From assembly GCA_046347045.1 (NCBI GenBank), contig JAXMGX010000012.1, forward strand, positions 62,001 through 126,000: a stretch of DNA of 64,000 nt, read 5' to 3'. The translations under genes and the position numbers were made by a program. Positions 40,283-47,839 of this stretch are shown here, piece by piece. The notes below the pieces were generated by a model. The model was not told the origin of the DNA and did no database searches. It worked only from the letters and a program-made list of their open reading frames with translations. The first letter of the stretch is position 1. Each line of letters opens with the position of its first letter. The stretch comes from ZC4RG30 sp046347045. Lineage in GTDB: Bacteria > Pseudomonadota > Gammaproteobacteria > Steroidobacterales > Steroidobacteraceae.

Positions 40283-41122
40283 ATGAGCCTGGAAATCACC
40301 GCCCGTCATCGAGTTGCAGGCGGCACGCTGCACTACTGCCGGCATGCCAGCGCCGCCACGGGCACCAGCATGCGGTTTTCACTGTTCCTGCCGCAGGGAA
40401 CAGGCCCCTTTCCCCTGCTGCTGTGGCTGTCCGGCCTCACCTGCACCGAAGAGAATTTCACCACCAAGGCCGGCGCGTACCTGGCCGCGTCGCGACTGGG
40501 TCTTGCCGTGCTGGCGCCCGACACCTCGCCGCGTGGCGAAGGCGTGGCCGATGACGCCGCCTACGACCTGGGCCAGGGCGCCTCGTTCTACGTGGATGCC
40601 ACCGAGGCGCCATGGGCACCGCACTTCCAGATGGAGCGCTACCTCACCACCGAACTGCTGCCACTGGTGGCCGGCAGCTTCGCGGTGGACACGGCCCGCT
40701 GCGGCATCAGCGGCCATTCCATGGGCGGCCACGGCGCATTGACCCTGGCGCTGCGTCACCCGCGGCTGTTCCGCAGCGTCTCGGCCTTTTCGCCCATCTC
40801 CTCGCCCACGCGCTGCCCCTGGGGACAGAAGGCGCTGGGCGCCTACCTGGGTGCGGATGAAAGCCGCTGGCGCGAACACGACGCCTCGCTGCTGATCGAA
40901 GCGGGCGCCGCACGCGGCCACTTCGACGAGATCCTGGTGGACCAGGGCAGCGCGGACAGTTTCCTGGAAGGCCAGCTCAAGCCCGAACTGCTGGAAGCCG
41001 CCTGCGCGAAGGCGGGCCAGAAGCTGCAGCTTCGCCGGCAGGAAGGCTATGACCACTCCTACTTCTTCGTGAGCACCTTCATCGAATCGCATCTGTCGTG
41101 GCATGCGGAGCGCCTGCGATGA
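40283..41122 (+). CDS. fghA: S-formylglutathione hydrolase
   Basis: A 279-residue esterase D family enzyme. The nucleophile elbow is GISGHSMGGHG (S146), with family motifs LLLWLSGLTCTEENFTTKAG, APDTSPRGEGVADD, the acid in DQGSADSFLEGQLKPE and the histidine in GYDHSYFFVSTFIESHL. It hydrolyses S-formylglutathione to formate and glutathione in formaldehyde detoxification. No glutathione-dependent formaldehyde dehydrogenase is next to it. Its TGA overlaps the ATG of the following 2-hydroxyacid dehydrogenase (ATGA), linking it to a glyoxylate/glycerate unit. Confidence 0.93.
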   Translation: MSLEITARHRVAGGTLHYCRHASAATGTSMRFSLFLPQGTGPFPLLLWLSGLTCTEENFTTKAGAYLAASRLGLAVLAPDTSPRGEGVADDAAYDLGQGASFYVDATEAPWAPHFQMERYLTTELLPLVAGSFAVDTARCGISGHSMGGHGALTLALRHPRLFRSVSAFSPISSPTRCPWGQKALGAYLGADESRWREHDASLLIEAGAARGHFDEILVDQGSADSFLEGQLKPELLEAACAKAGQKLQLRRQEGYDHSYFFVSTFIESHLSWHAERLR

Positions 41123-42093
41123 GTGCACGCCCGCGGATTCTGCTCACCCGCCGCTGGACCGCCGAGGTGGAAAGACACCTGGCGCAGCACTTCGACGTGA
41201 CGCTGAACGAATCCGATGTGCCGCTGGATGCTGCCGCGCTGCGCGCGGCCATGGGCCGGTACGATGCCATCTGCCCCACCGTCACCGACCGCATCGACCG
41301 CAATGTGCTGTCGGCGCCAGACCGGCGCGTGCGGCTGATCGGCAACTTCGGGGTGGGCTTCAACCACATCGACATCGAGGCCGCGCGCGAATTCGGCATC
41401 AGCGTGTCGAACACGCCCGATGTGCTCACCGACACCACCGCGGACCTCGCCATCCTGCTGATGCTGATGGTCACGCGCCGCGCCGGCGAAGGCGAGCGCG
41501 AGCTGCGCGGCGGCAAATGGACCGGCTGGCGCCCCACGCACATGATGGGCCAGAGCCTGGCGGGCAAGACGCTGGGCCTCATCGGCTTCGGCCGCATCGC
41601 ACAGTCCACCGCGCGCAAGGCGCGGCTGGGCCTCGACATGCGCATTGCCTACAACAGTCGGCGGCGCGCGCCGCACGCGGTGGAGGCCGAGCACCATGCC
41701 ACCTTCATCGATTCGGTGGATGAACTGGTGGCCACCTGCGACGTGATTTCGCTGCACTGCCCCGGCGGCGCGGCCACGCACCATCTGATTTCGGCCGAAC
41801 GGCTGCGGCGCATGAAGCCCAGCGCCGTGCTGATCAACACCGCGCGCGGACCAGTGGTGGATGAAGCCGCACTGGTGCAGGCGCTGGCCGAGCGGCGCAT
41901 CTGGGGCGCCGGGCTCGACGTGTTCGAGGAAGAACCGAAGGTGCATCCGGGCCTGCTGGCGCTGGACAACGCCGTGCTGCTGCCGCATCTGGGCAGCGCC
42001 ACGCAGGAAACCCGCACCGACATGGGCATGCGCGTGGCGCAGAATCTGGAAGCCTTCTTCGCAGGCAAGCCGCTGCGCGATCCGGTGGCTTAG
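41119..42093 (+). CDS. D-2-hydroxyacid dehydrogenase, glyoxylate/hydroxypyruvate reductase type
   Basis: A 324-residue NAD(P)-dependent dehydrogenase. NAD-binding LIGFGRIAQSTARKARLG, the RLIGNFGVGFNHID segment, LHCPGGAATHHLI, LINTARGPVVDEAALVQAL, GAGLDVFEEEP and the catalytic histidine in LLPHLGSAT are all in place. It probably reduces glyoxylate to glycolate and hydroxypyruvate to D-glycerate in the cytoplasm. The downstream gene encodes a glycerate kinase, supporting that role. The start overlaps the fghA stop; an earlier in-frame start inside fghA is unlikely. Confidence 0.9.
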   Translation: MSARPRILLTRRWTAEVERHLAQHFDVTLNESDVPLDAAALRAAMGRYDAICPTVTDRIDRNVLSAPDRRVRLIGNFGVGFNHIDIEAAREFGISVSNTPDVLTDTTADLAILLMLMVTRRAGEGERELRGGKWTGWRPTHMMGQSLAGKTLGLIGFGRIAQSTARKARLGLDMRIAYNSRRRAPHAVEAEHHATFIDSVDELVATCDVISLHCPGGAATHHLISAERLRRMKPSAVLINTARGPVVDEAALVQALAERRIWGAGLDVFEEEPKVHPGLLALDNAVLLPHLGSATQETRTDMGMRVAQNLEAFFAGKPLRDPVA

Positions 42094-42112
42094 GGTCGCT
42101 GGCCCCAAGCGC

Positions 42113-42988
42113 ATGCGCGACTGGATCGAACGCTACCTGCGCGAGGAGCGGCTTCCCGAGGGCTATCGGCACACCATCGAGAACGTGCTGCTGCCGCTGG
42201 GCCGCCAACTGGCCACGCGCATCCGCCAGAGCGACTCGCTGGTGGTCATCGGCCTCTGCGGCGCGCAGGGCAGCGGCAAGTCCACCGCCTCGGCGGTGCT
42301 GGCGGAGCTGCTGAACAGCCAGGCGCTGCCCACGGCGGCGCTGTCCATCGATGACTTCTACCTGCCGCATGCCGAGCGGCAGCAGCTTGCACGGCATGTA
42401 CATCCGCTGCTGGCGACGCGCGGCGTACCGGGCACGCATGATGTGGAACTGGCGCAGGCCGTGATCGAATCGCTGGCCGAGGCCGGTACCACGCCGGTAC
42501 CGGTGTTCGACAAGGCAACTGACGAGCGCAGGCCGAGAGCGCTCTGGCGCAACGTAGAGGGGCCGTTGCGGGCCGTGATCCTCGAAGGCTGGTGCGTGGG
42601 CGCGCAACCTGAATCGCCGGCACGCCTCGCCGCGCCCGTCAACGCGCTGGAACGTGACGAGGATGCCCAGGGCCTGTGGCGCAACTACGTGAATCAGGCG
42701 CTGCAGGGCCGCTATGCCGCACTGTACGCGCGGCTGTCACCGCTGGTGCTGCTGGCCGCGCCTTCTTTCGAGGTGGTGCTGGCCTGGCGCACCGAGCAGG
42801 AACACAAGCTGCGCGAACGCCTGGCGCGCGAGGGGGGCGATGACTCGCGGGTGATGAGCGATGCGCAGATCGCGCGCTTCATCAGCCACTACGAGCGCAT
42901 CACGCGGCACATCCTCGATGAGATGCCCGCACGCGCCGATCACCTCATTGCGCTTGATGCCGGCCGCCGCGCGCAATTGCGGCGCTGA
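42113..42988 (+). CDS. Glycerate kinase (GLYK-type P-loop kinase)
   Basis: A 291-residue kinase of the phosphoribulokinase/uridine-kinase-like P-loop group. The P-loop is GLCGAQGSGKST at about 47-58. SIDDFYLPHAERQQLA, HPLLATRGVPGTHDVELA, VPVFDKATDERRP and VILEGWCVGAQPE are signature stretches of plant and bacterial D-glycerate 3-kinase (GLYK/YggC-like). It would phosphorylate D-glycerate from the preceding reductase to 3-phosphoglycerate. The start is 19 bases after the reductase stop. Its last 44 bases overlap the 3' end of ppa on the other strand. Confidence 0.85.
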   Translation: MRDWIERYLREERLPEGYRHTIENVLLPLGRQLATRIRQSDSLVVIGLCGAQGSGKSTASAVLAELLNSQALPTAALSIDDFYLPHAERQQLARHVHPLLATRGVPGTHDVELAQAVIESLAEAGTTPVPVFDKATDERRPRALWRNVEGPLRAVILEGWCVGAQPESPARLAAPVNALERDEDAQGLWRNYVNQALQGRYAALYARLSPLVLLAAPSFEVVLAWRTEQEHKLRERLAREGGDDSRVMSDAQIARFISHYERITRHILDEMPARADHLIALDAGRRAQLRR

Positions 42989-43484
42989 TCAACTCCCGGG
43001 CTTCTTCGGCATCGCCCCAGCCCAGCACCTTCACCCACTTGCCGGGTTCCAGATCCTTGTAGTGCTCGAAGAAGTGCTGAATCTGCTTCAGCGTGATGTC
43101 GGGCAGGTCGGAATAGTTGTGCACATGCTCGTAGCGGCGCGTGAGCTTGGGTACCGGCACCGCAATGATCTTCTCGTCGCCACCGGCCTCGTCCTGCATC
43201 TTCAGCACGCCCACGGGACGGCAGGACAGCACCGCGCCGGGCAGCAGGCCGCGCTGGTTGGCGATGATCACATCGCAGGGATCACCATCGTCCGACAGCG
43301 TGTGCGGGATGAACCCGTAATTGCCGGGGTAGCGCATGGCCGTGTACAGGAAGCGATCCACCATCAGCGCGCCCGAGGCCTTGTGGATCTCGTACTTGAT
43401 CGGTTCGCCGCCCACGGGCACCTCCACCACCACATTCACCTCGTGCGGCGGATTCTTTCCAATGGGAAGCAGGTCCAGGTTCAT
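42945..43484 (-). CDS. ppa: Inorganic pyrophosphatase, family I
   Basis: A 179-residue soluble pyrophosphatase, normal length for the bacterial enzyme. The metal signature is DGDPCDVII (D66, D68, D71). YEIHKASGALMVDRFL, MRYPGNYGFIPHTL and VPVPKLTRRYEHVHNYSDLP are strongly conserved. It cleaves PPi to drive biosynthesis in the cytoplasm. It is divergent from the ABC export operon, with 62 bases between starts. Its C-terminal ISAAIARGGRHQAQ codons overlap the glycerate kinase end in an antisense arrangement. Confidence 0.96.
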   Translation of the reverse strand: MNLDLLPIGKNPPHEVNVVVEVPVGGEPIKYEIHKASGALMVDRFLYTAMRYPGNYGFIPHTLSDDGDPCDVIIANQRGLLPGAVLSCRPVGVLKMQDEAGGDEKIIAVPVPKLTRRYEHVHNYSDLPDITLKQIQHFFEHYKDLEPGKWVKVLGWGDAEEARELISAAIARGGRHQAQ

Positions 43485-43546
43485 GCAGGCTCCAGATGAG
43501 GGGAAAAGCGTTTGAAGGACTATAAGGCATCACGCATCATGGACGG

Positions 43547-44272
43547 ATGCTGCCCGCTGCAGACAAATCCGCGCCGGTGTACCGTCTTGAAGGGGTGCAG
43601 AAGCGATATGGCAGTGGGGACGCCGCCGTCTTCGCGCTGCGCGGCGTGGATTTTACAGTGGAACCCGGCGAACTCATCGTCCTGCTGGGCCCGTCGGGCT
43701 CGGGAAAATCCACACTGCTGAACATACTCGGCGGGCTCGACCGGCCCACCGCCGGCGAGGCCTGGTTCCGGGACCTGAACCTTGCCACCGCTCCGGATGC
43801 GCGTGTCACACAGTTCCGCCGCGACAACGTGGGCTTCGTGTTCCAGTTCTACAACCTGATCGCAAGCCTCACCGCGCGCGAAAACGTGGAGCTGGTCACC
43901 GAGGTCGCGCACGACCCCATGCCCGCGGACGAGGCACTGGCGCTGGTGGGGCTCGGCACCCGCGCCGACCACTTCCCCTCGCAGCTCTCCGGCGGCGAGC
44001 AGCAGCGCGTGGCCATCGCACGCGCCATCGCCAAGCGGCCGCATGTCCTGCTGTGCGACGAACCCACCGGTGCGCTGGACGTGGCCACCGGCATCCGCGT
44101 GCTCGAAGCGCTGGTCACGGTCAACCGCACGCTTGCCACCACCACGCTGCTGATCACGCACAACGCCGACATCGCGCAGATCGGCGACCGCGTGGTGCGC
44201 TTCGCGGACGGCATGATCCGCGGCATCGAGCGCAACGCCGAGCGCCGCGACCCGCAGGACCTGCACTGGTGA
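43547..44272 (+). CDS. ABC transporter ATPase, MacB/LolD-like
   Basis: A 241-residue ATPase of the MacB/LolD (type VII, mechanotransmission) group. Walker A is GPSGSGKST (48-56), then FVFQFYNLIASLTARENVEL, signature QLSGGEQQRVAIARAIAKRP, Walker B VLLCDEPTGALD and the switch histidine in LLITHNAD. It would drive the following FtsX-like permease. The gene ends in TGATG, overlapping the permease start, so the pair is translationally coupled. Confidence 0.92.
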   Translation: MLPAADKSAPVYRLEGVQKRYGSGDAAVFALRGVDFTVEPGELIVLLGPSGSGKSTLLNILGGLDRPTAGEAWFRDLNLATAPDARVTQFRRDNVGFVFQFYNLIASLTARENVELVTEVAHDPMPADEALALVGLGTRADHFPSQLSGGEQQRVAIARAIAKRPHVLLCDEPTGALDVATGIRVLEALVTVNRTLATTTLLITHNADIAQIGDRVVRFADGMIRGIERNAERRDPQDLHW

Positions 44273-46635
44273 TGCGCAAACTCGACCGCAAACTCTTCCG
44301 CGATCTGCTGCGAATGAAGATGCAGCTCGCGGCGGTGGGCGGCGTGCTGGCCTGCGGCATCGTGCTGTGGGTGATGGCCAATGGCATGTACGACTCGCTG
44401 CAACAGGCGCGCGATGCCTATTACGACGAGCAGCACATGGCCGACATGGCTGCAGGCGTGGTGCGCGCGCCGCTGGCGGTAGCCGACGAACTGCGCAACA
44501 TTCCCGGCATTCGCGAGCTCGAGGCACGGGTGTCGGGTGTGGGCCTGCTCGACCTCGCCGGCCGGCAGGAACCGGTGTCGGCGCTGATGGTGTCGCTGCC
44601 GCCGGACCGCGCGCCGCGCGTCAACCGCATCGTGCTGCGCGCTGGCCGCCTGCTCGATGCCACGCATCCGGGCGAGATCCTCATCAACGAGGCCTTTGCC
44701 GAGGCCAATCGGATTCCCGTGGGCGCGACGCTCGGTGCCATTGTCTATGGCAAGCGGCGTGAAGTGCGCGTGGTGGGCATCGCCAGCAGCCCGGAGTTCG
44801 TGTTCGCGGTGGCGCCGGGCGCCATGCTGCCCGAGCCAGAACGCTTCGGCGTGGTGTGGATGGACCGCGAATCCCTGGCGCGGGCCTTCGACCGCGACGG
44901 CGCCTTCAACGAAGTGGTGATGCGGCTGACTCCGGGCGCCAGCTTCCAGGCGGTGGCCTCGCAGGTGGATCACCTGCTCGCGCGACATGGCGGGCGCGGC
45001 GCCTACGGCCGCGACCGCATGCTGTCGGCGCAGTTCATGGCTGACGAGCTCACCTCGCTCAAGACCATGGCCTCCGTCCTGCCGCCGTTCTTCCTGGTGG
45101 TGGCGGCCTTTCTGCTGAATGTGTCGCTGTCGCGCCTGGTGTCCACCGAACGCTCGAACATCGGCCTGCTGAAGTCCTTCGGCTACAGCAACGGCGCCAT
45201 CGCGCTGCATTACGCCAAGTTCGCCCTGGTGTTCGGCATCATCGGCGCCGCGGCGGGCATGGTCGGCGGGTATCTGGTGGGTGGCTACGTGGGCGACATC
45301 TATGCCACGGTGTACCGCATACCGGGCCTGCATTTCGCCGCCGGTGCCGGCGTTTACGCGACCGCGCTGGTCATTGCGTTGCTGGCCGCGCTGGCCGGCG
45401 CCGCGCAGGCCGTATGGCGGGCCACGCGCCTCGCACCTGCGGCGGCGCTGGCGCCGCCCGCCCCCACCAGCTTCGGCAGGCTGGGCGCGGCCGCGGAGCG
45501 CATGGCATCGAAGCTCGATGGCAAGACGCGCATGGTGGCGCGGCGCATCCTGCGCTTTCCGCGCCGCTCGGCAACCACGGTGACCGGCATCGCGCTCGCC
45601 ATGGGGCTCATGGTCACCACGCAGCATTTCCCGCTGGCGATGAACCGCATCATCGAGGTGACCTTCGAGCTGGCGCAGCGCGAGGACGTGATGGTGTCGT
45701 TCTCCGAAGCCGCTGACGATCACATTCTCGACGAAATCGCGCACATGCCCGGCGTGCTCAAGGTGGAGCCCGTGCGCAGCACCGAGGTGATCTTCGAAGC
45801 CGGCAGCCGCTCGCGGCGCAATGCACTGCAGGGCATACCCTCCACCGTGGCTCTGAACCGCACGCTGGACGAGAACCTGCAACAGGTGTTCCCCCGCCCC
45901 GACGGGCTCACGCTGTCGCTGAATCTCGCCAACAAGCTGGGCGTGACACCCGGCGACAGCGTGCGTATCCAGGCCACCGATGGTCATCGCGCCAGCGCGG
46001 TGCTGCCGGTGGTGGCCATCGTCAAACCCTACCTCGCAGGCTCCGCCTATCTCGAGCTGGAAGCGCTGGGCCGGTTGCTGCGCGAACCCGGCCGCGTCAC
46101 GGCCGCCTACCTGCAGTTCGATTCCCGCTACCGCAATGCCTTCAGCGCCCGCGCCAAGCAACTGCCGCGCATCGTCGCGGTCAGCTTCAAGGACAATGCG
46201 CGCGCCTCGATGACCAAGCTGCTCTCGCAGGGCAGCGGCTTCTTCTCGGCGCTGTTCGTGCTGTTCTCCTCGCTGATGGCCGCGGGCGTCGCCTTCTCCG
46301 CCGCGCGCGTGACGCTGGCGGAGCAGGAGCGCGACCTGGCCACGCTCCGGGTGCTGGGTTTCGGCCGTCGCGAGGCCTCCTATGTGCTGCTGGCCGAACT
46401 GGGCGCGCTGATGCTGGCGGCACTGCCCATCGGCGCCGTCATCGGCGTGGTGATGTCGCGCTGGCTGATGTCGAAGTTCGAGACCGACCTGTTCACCTTC
46501 CCCTACGTCACCAACGCCGCGGCCTATGCGCGGCCTGCCCTGTTCGTGACGCTGGCGGTGCTGGTGGCCACCCTGCTGGTAAGGCGCGGCGTGGATCGAC
46601 TCGATCTCGTCGGCGTGCTGAAATCGAGGGATTGA
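44272..46635 (+). CDS. FtsX-like ABC permease with duplicated core
   Basis: A 787-residue inner-membrane permease. An N-terminal helix (AAVGGVLACGIVLWVMANGM) leads to a large periplasmic domain. A three-helix FtsX block from about 265 (LPPFFLVVAAFLLNVSLSRLVSTERSNIGLLKSFGYSNGAIALHYAKFALVFGIIG) is followed by a second helix, a second periplasmic domain and a second FtsX block (FFSALFVLFSSLMAAGVAFSAARVTLAEQERDLATLRVLGFGRREASYVLLAELGALM). This double layout is like DevC/LolCE fusions. With its ATPase and the HlyD adaptor it probably exports a lipid, peptide or siderophore; cargo unknown. Confidence 0.88.
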   Translation: MRKLDRKLFRDLLRMKMQLAAVGGVLACGIVLWVMANGMYDSLQQARDAYYDEQHMADMAAGVVRAPLAVADELRNIPGIRELEARVSGVGLLDLAGRQEPVSALMVSLPPDRAPRVNRIVLRAGRLLDATHPGEILINEAFAEANRIPVGATLGAIVYGKRREVRVVGIASSPEFVFAVAPGAMLPEPERFGVVWMDRESLARAFDRDGAFNEVVMRLTPGASFQAVASQVDHLLARHGGRGAYGRDRMLSAQFMADELTSLKTMASVLPPFFLVVAAFLLNVSLSRLVSTERSNIGLLKSFGYSNGAIALHYAKFALVFGIIGAAAGMVGGYLVGGYVGDIYATVYRIPGLHFAAGAGVYATALVIALLAALAGAAQAVWRATRLAPAAALAPPAPTSFGRLGAAAERMASKLDGKTRMVARRILRFPRRSATTVTGIALAMGLMVTTQHFPLAMNRIIEVTFELAQREDVMVSFSEAADDHILDEIAHMPGVLKVEPVRSTEVIFEAGSRSRRNALQGIPSTVALNRTLDENLQQVFPRPDGLTLSLNLANKLGVTPGDSVRIQATDGHRASAVLPVVAIVKPYLAGSAYLELEALGRLLREPGRVTAAYLQFDSRYRNAFSARAKQLPRIVAVSFKDNARASMTKLLSQGSGFFSALFVLFSSLMAAGVAFSAARVTLAEQERDLATLRVLGFGRREASYVLLAELGALMLAALPIGAVIGVVMSRWLMSKFETDLFTFPYVTNAAAYARPALFVTLAVLVATLLVRRGVDRLDLVGVLKSRD

Positions 46636-47801
46636 TGGCTAACGAAGAATTCGCAAAGAGGCGCCGGCGCGTGCGGCTCATCTGGGGCATTGCCGCCCTG
46701 GTGCTGGCGGCGCTGGTTGCGTGGGGACTGCTGCCCCGCCCCGTGGAAGCGGACTTCGCCCGCGTGGATCGCGGCCCCGTGCGCGTGGAGCTCGTGGATG
46801 AAGGCCGCACCCGCATGCACGACACCTATGTGATTTCGGCACCCATATCAGGTCGTGTGCTGCGCGTGGAAGTGGAGCCCGGCGATGCCGTGGCGGCGGG
46901 CGCCGTGGTCGCGCGCATGACGCGCGCCCCGGCGGGGTTTCTCGATCCGCGCACCGATCTGTCGGCACGCGCCACGGTGGATGCCGCGGCCGCGCAGCTT
47001 CGCTCCGCCGAGACCGCGCTCGATCTTGCGCGTCGCGAGCACGATCGGACGCGCTCACTGGCGCAGCAGAAGCTGGTATCCGCGGCTGCCGTGGATGAAA
47101 GCCGGGCGCGGCTGCAGGCTGCGCAGGCCTCGCGCGATGCGGCCGAGGCCGAACTTGCCCGCGCGCGCAGCGCGCTGCAGCCGGCCGATCGCACCGTGCC
47201 CGGCGCCGTAGCCGTGCGCGCGCCGGTGGCGGGCCGGGTGCTGCGCGTGCCGCAAAAGAGCGAGAACGTCGTGACGGCCGGTTCGCCGCTGATCGAGATC
47301 GGCGATCCTTCGCATGTCGAGGTGGTGGCCGAGTTCCTGTCGCAGGATGCCGTGCGCATGCGCCCCGGCCAGCGCGCCTTCATCGAGAACTGGGGCGGCG
47401 CGCCGCTGGCGGCAAAGGTGGATCGCGTCGAGCCGGTGGCGCACATGAAGGTGTCGGCGCTGGGCGTCGAAGAACAGCGCACCAACGTGATCCTGCAGTT
47501 CGATGCGGCGGCCGCAGCGCAACGCCTGGGCCATGACTATCGCGTGGACGCGCGCGTGGTGGTGGATGAACAGGCCGACGCCGTGCGCGTGCCGCTGGGC
47601 GCGTTGTTCCGCCACGGCGATGGCTGGGCCACCTATCGCGTGGTCGATGGCCATGCCGTGCTCACGCCACTGACCACAGGTATCGCCGACGACAGGAATC
47701 GAGTGGTGACGCAGGGCGTTGCCGCCGGCGACACCGTGGTGATGTTCCCGGGCAATGCCGTGAGCGATGGACAGAGCGTGGCCCCGAGAAAGGCCGATTG
47801 A
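46635..47801 (+). CDS. HlyD/MacA-type periplasmic adaptor
   Basis: A 388-residue membrane fusion protein. One N-terminal helix (LIWGIAALVLAALVAWGLL) anchors it in the inner membrane. The barrel-sandwich halves lie at about 45-90 and 190-230 (VISAPISGRVLRVEVEPGDAV and VRAPVAGRVLRVPQKSENVV), around a coiled-coil hairpin of about 100 residues (AAAQLRSAETALDLARREHDRTRSLAQQKLVSAAAVDESRARLQAAQ). The C-terminal barrel follows. The ATG overlaps the permease TGA. It bridges the ABC pump to a TolC-type duct, possibly the protein at 38.8 kb. Confidence 0.9.
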   Translation: MANEEFAKRRRRVRLIWGIAALVLAALVAWGLLPRPVEADFARVDRGPVRVELVDEGRTRMHDTYVISAPISGRVLRVEVEPGDAVAAGAVVARMTRAPAGFLDPRTDLSARATVDAAAAQLRSAETALDLARREHDRTRSLAQQKLVSAAAVDESRARLQAAQASRDAAEAELARARSALQPADRTVPGAVAVRAPVAGRVLRVPQKSENVVTAGSPLIEIGDPSHVEVVAEFLSQDAVRMRPGQRAFIENWGGAPLAAKVDRVEPVAHMKVSALGVEEQRTNVILQFDAAAAAQRLGHDYRVDARVVVDEQADAVRVPLGALFRHGDGWATYRVVDGHAVLTPLTTGIADDRNRVVTQGVAAGDTVVMFPGNAVSDGQSVAPRKAD

Positions 47802-47839
47802 AACAGACGCTGGATGAAACCGACACAAGGGGGAGTTCG

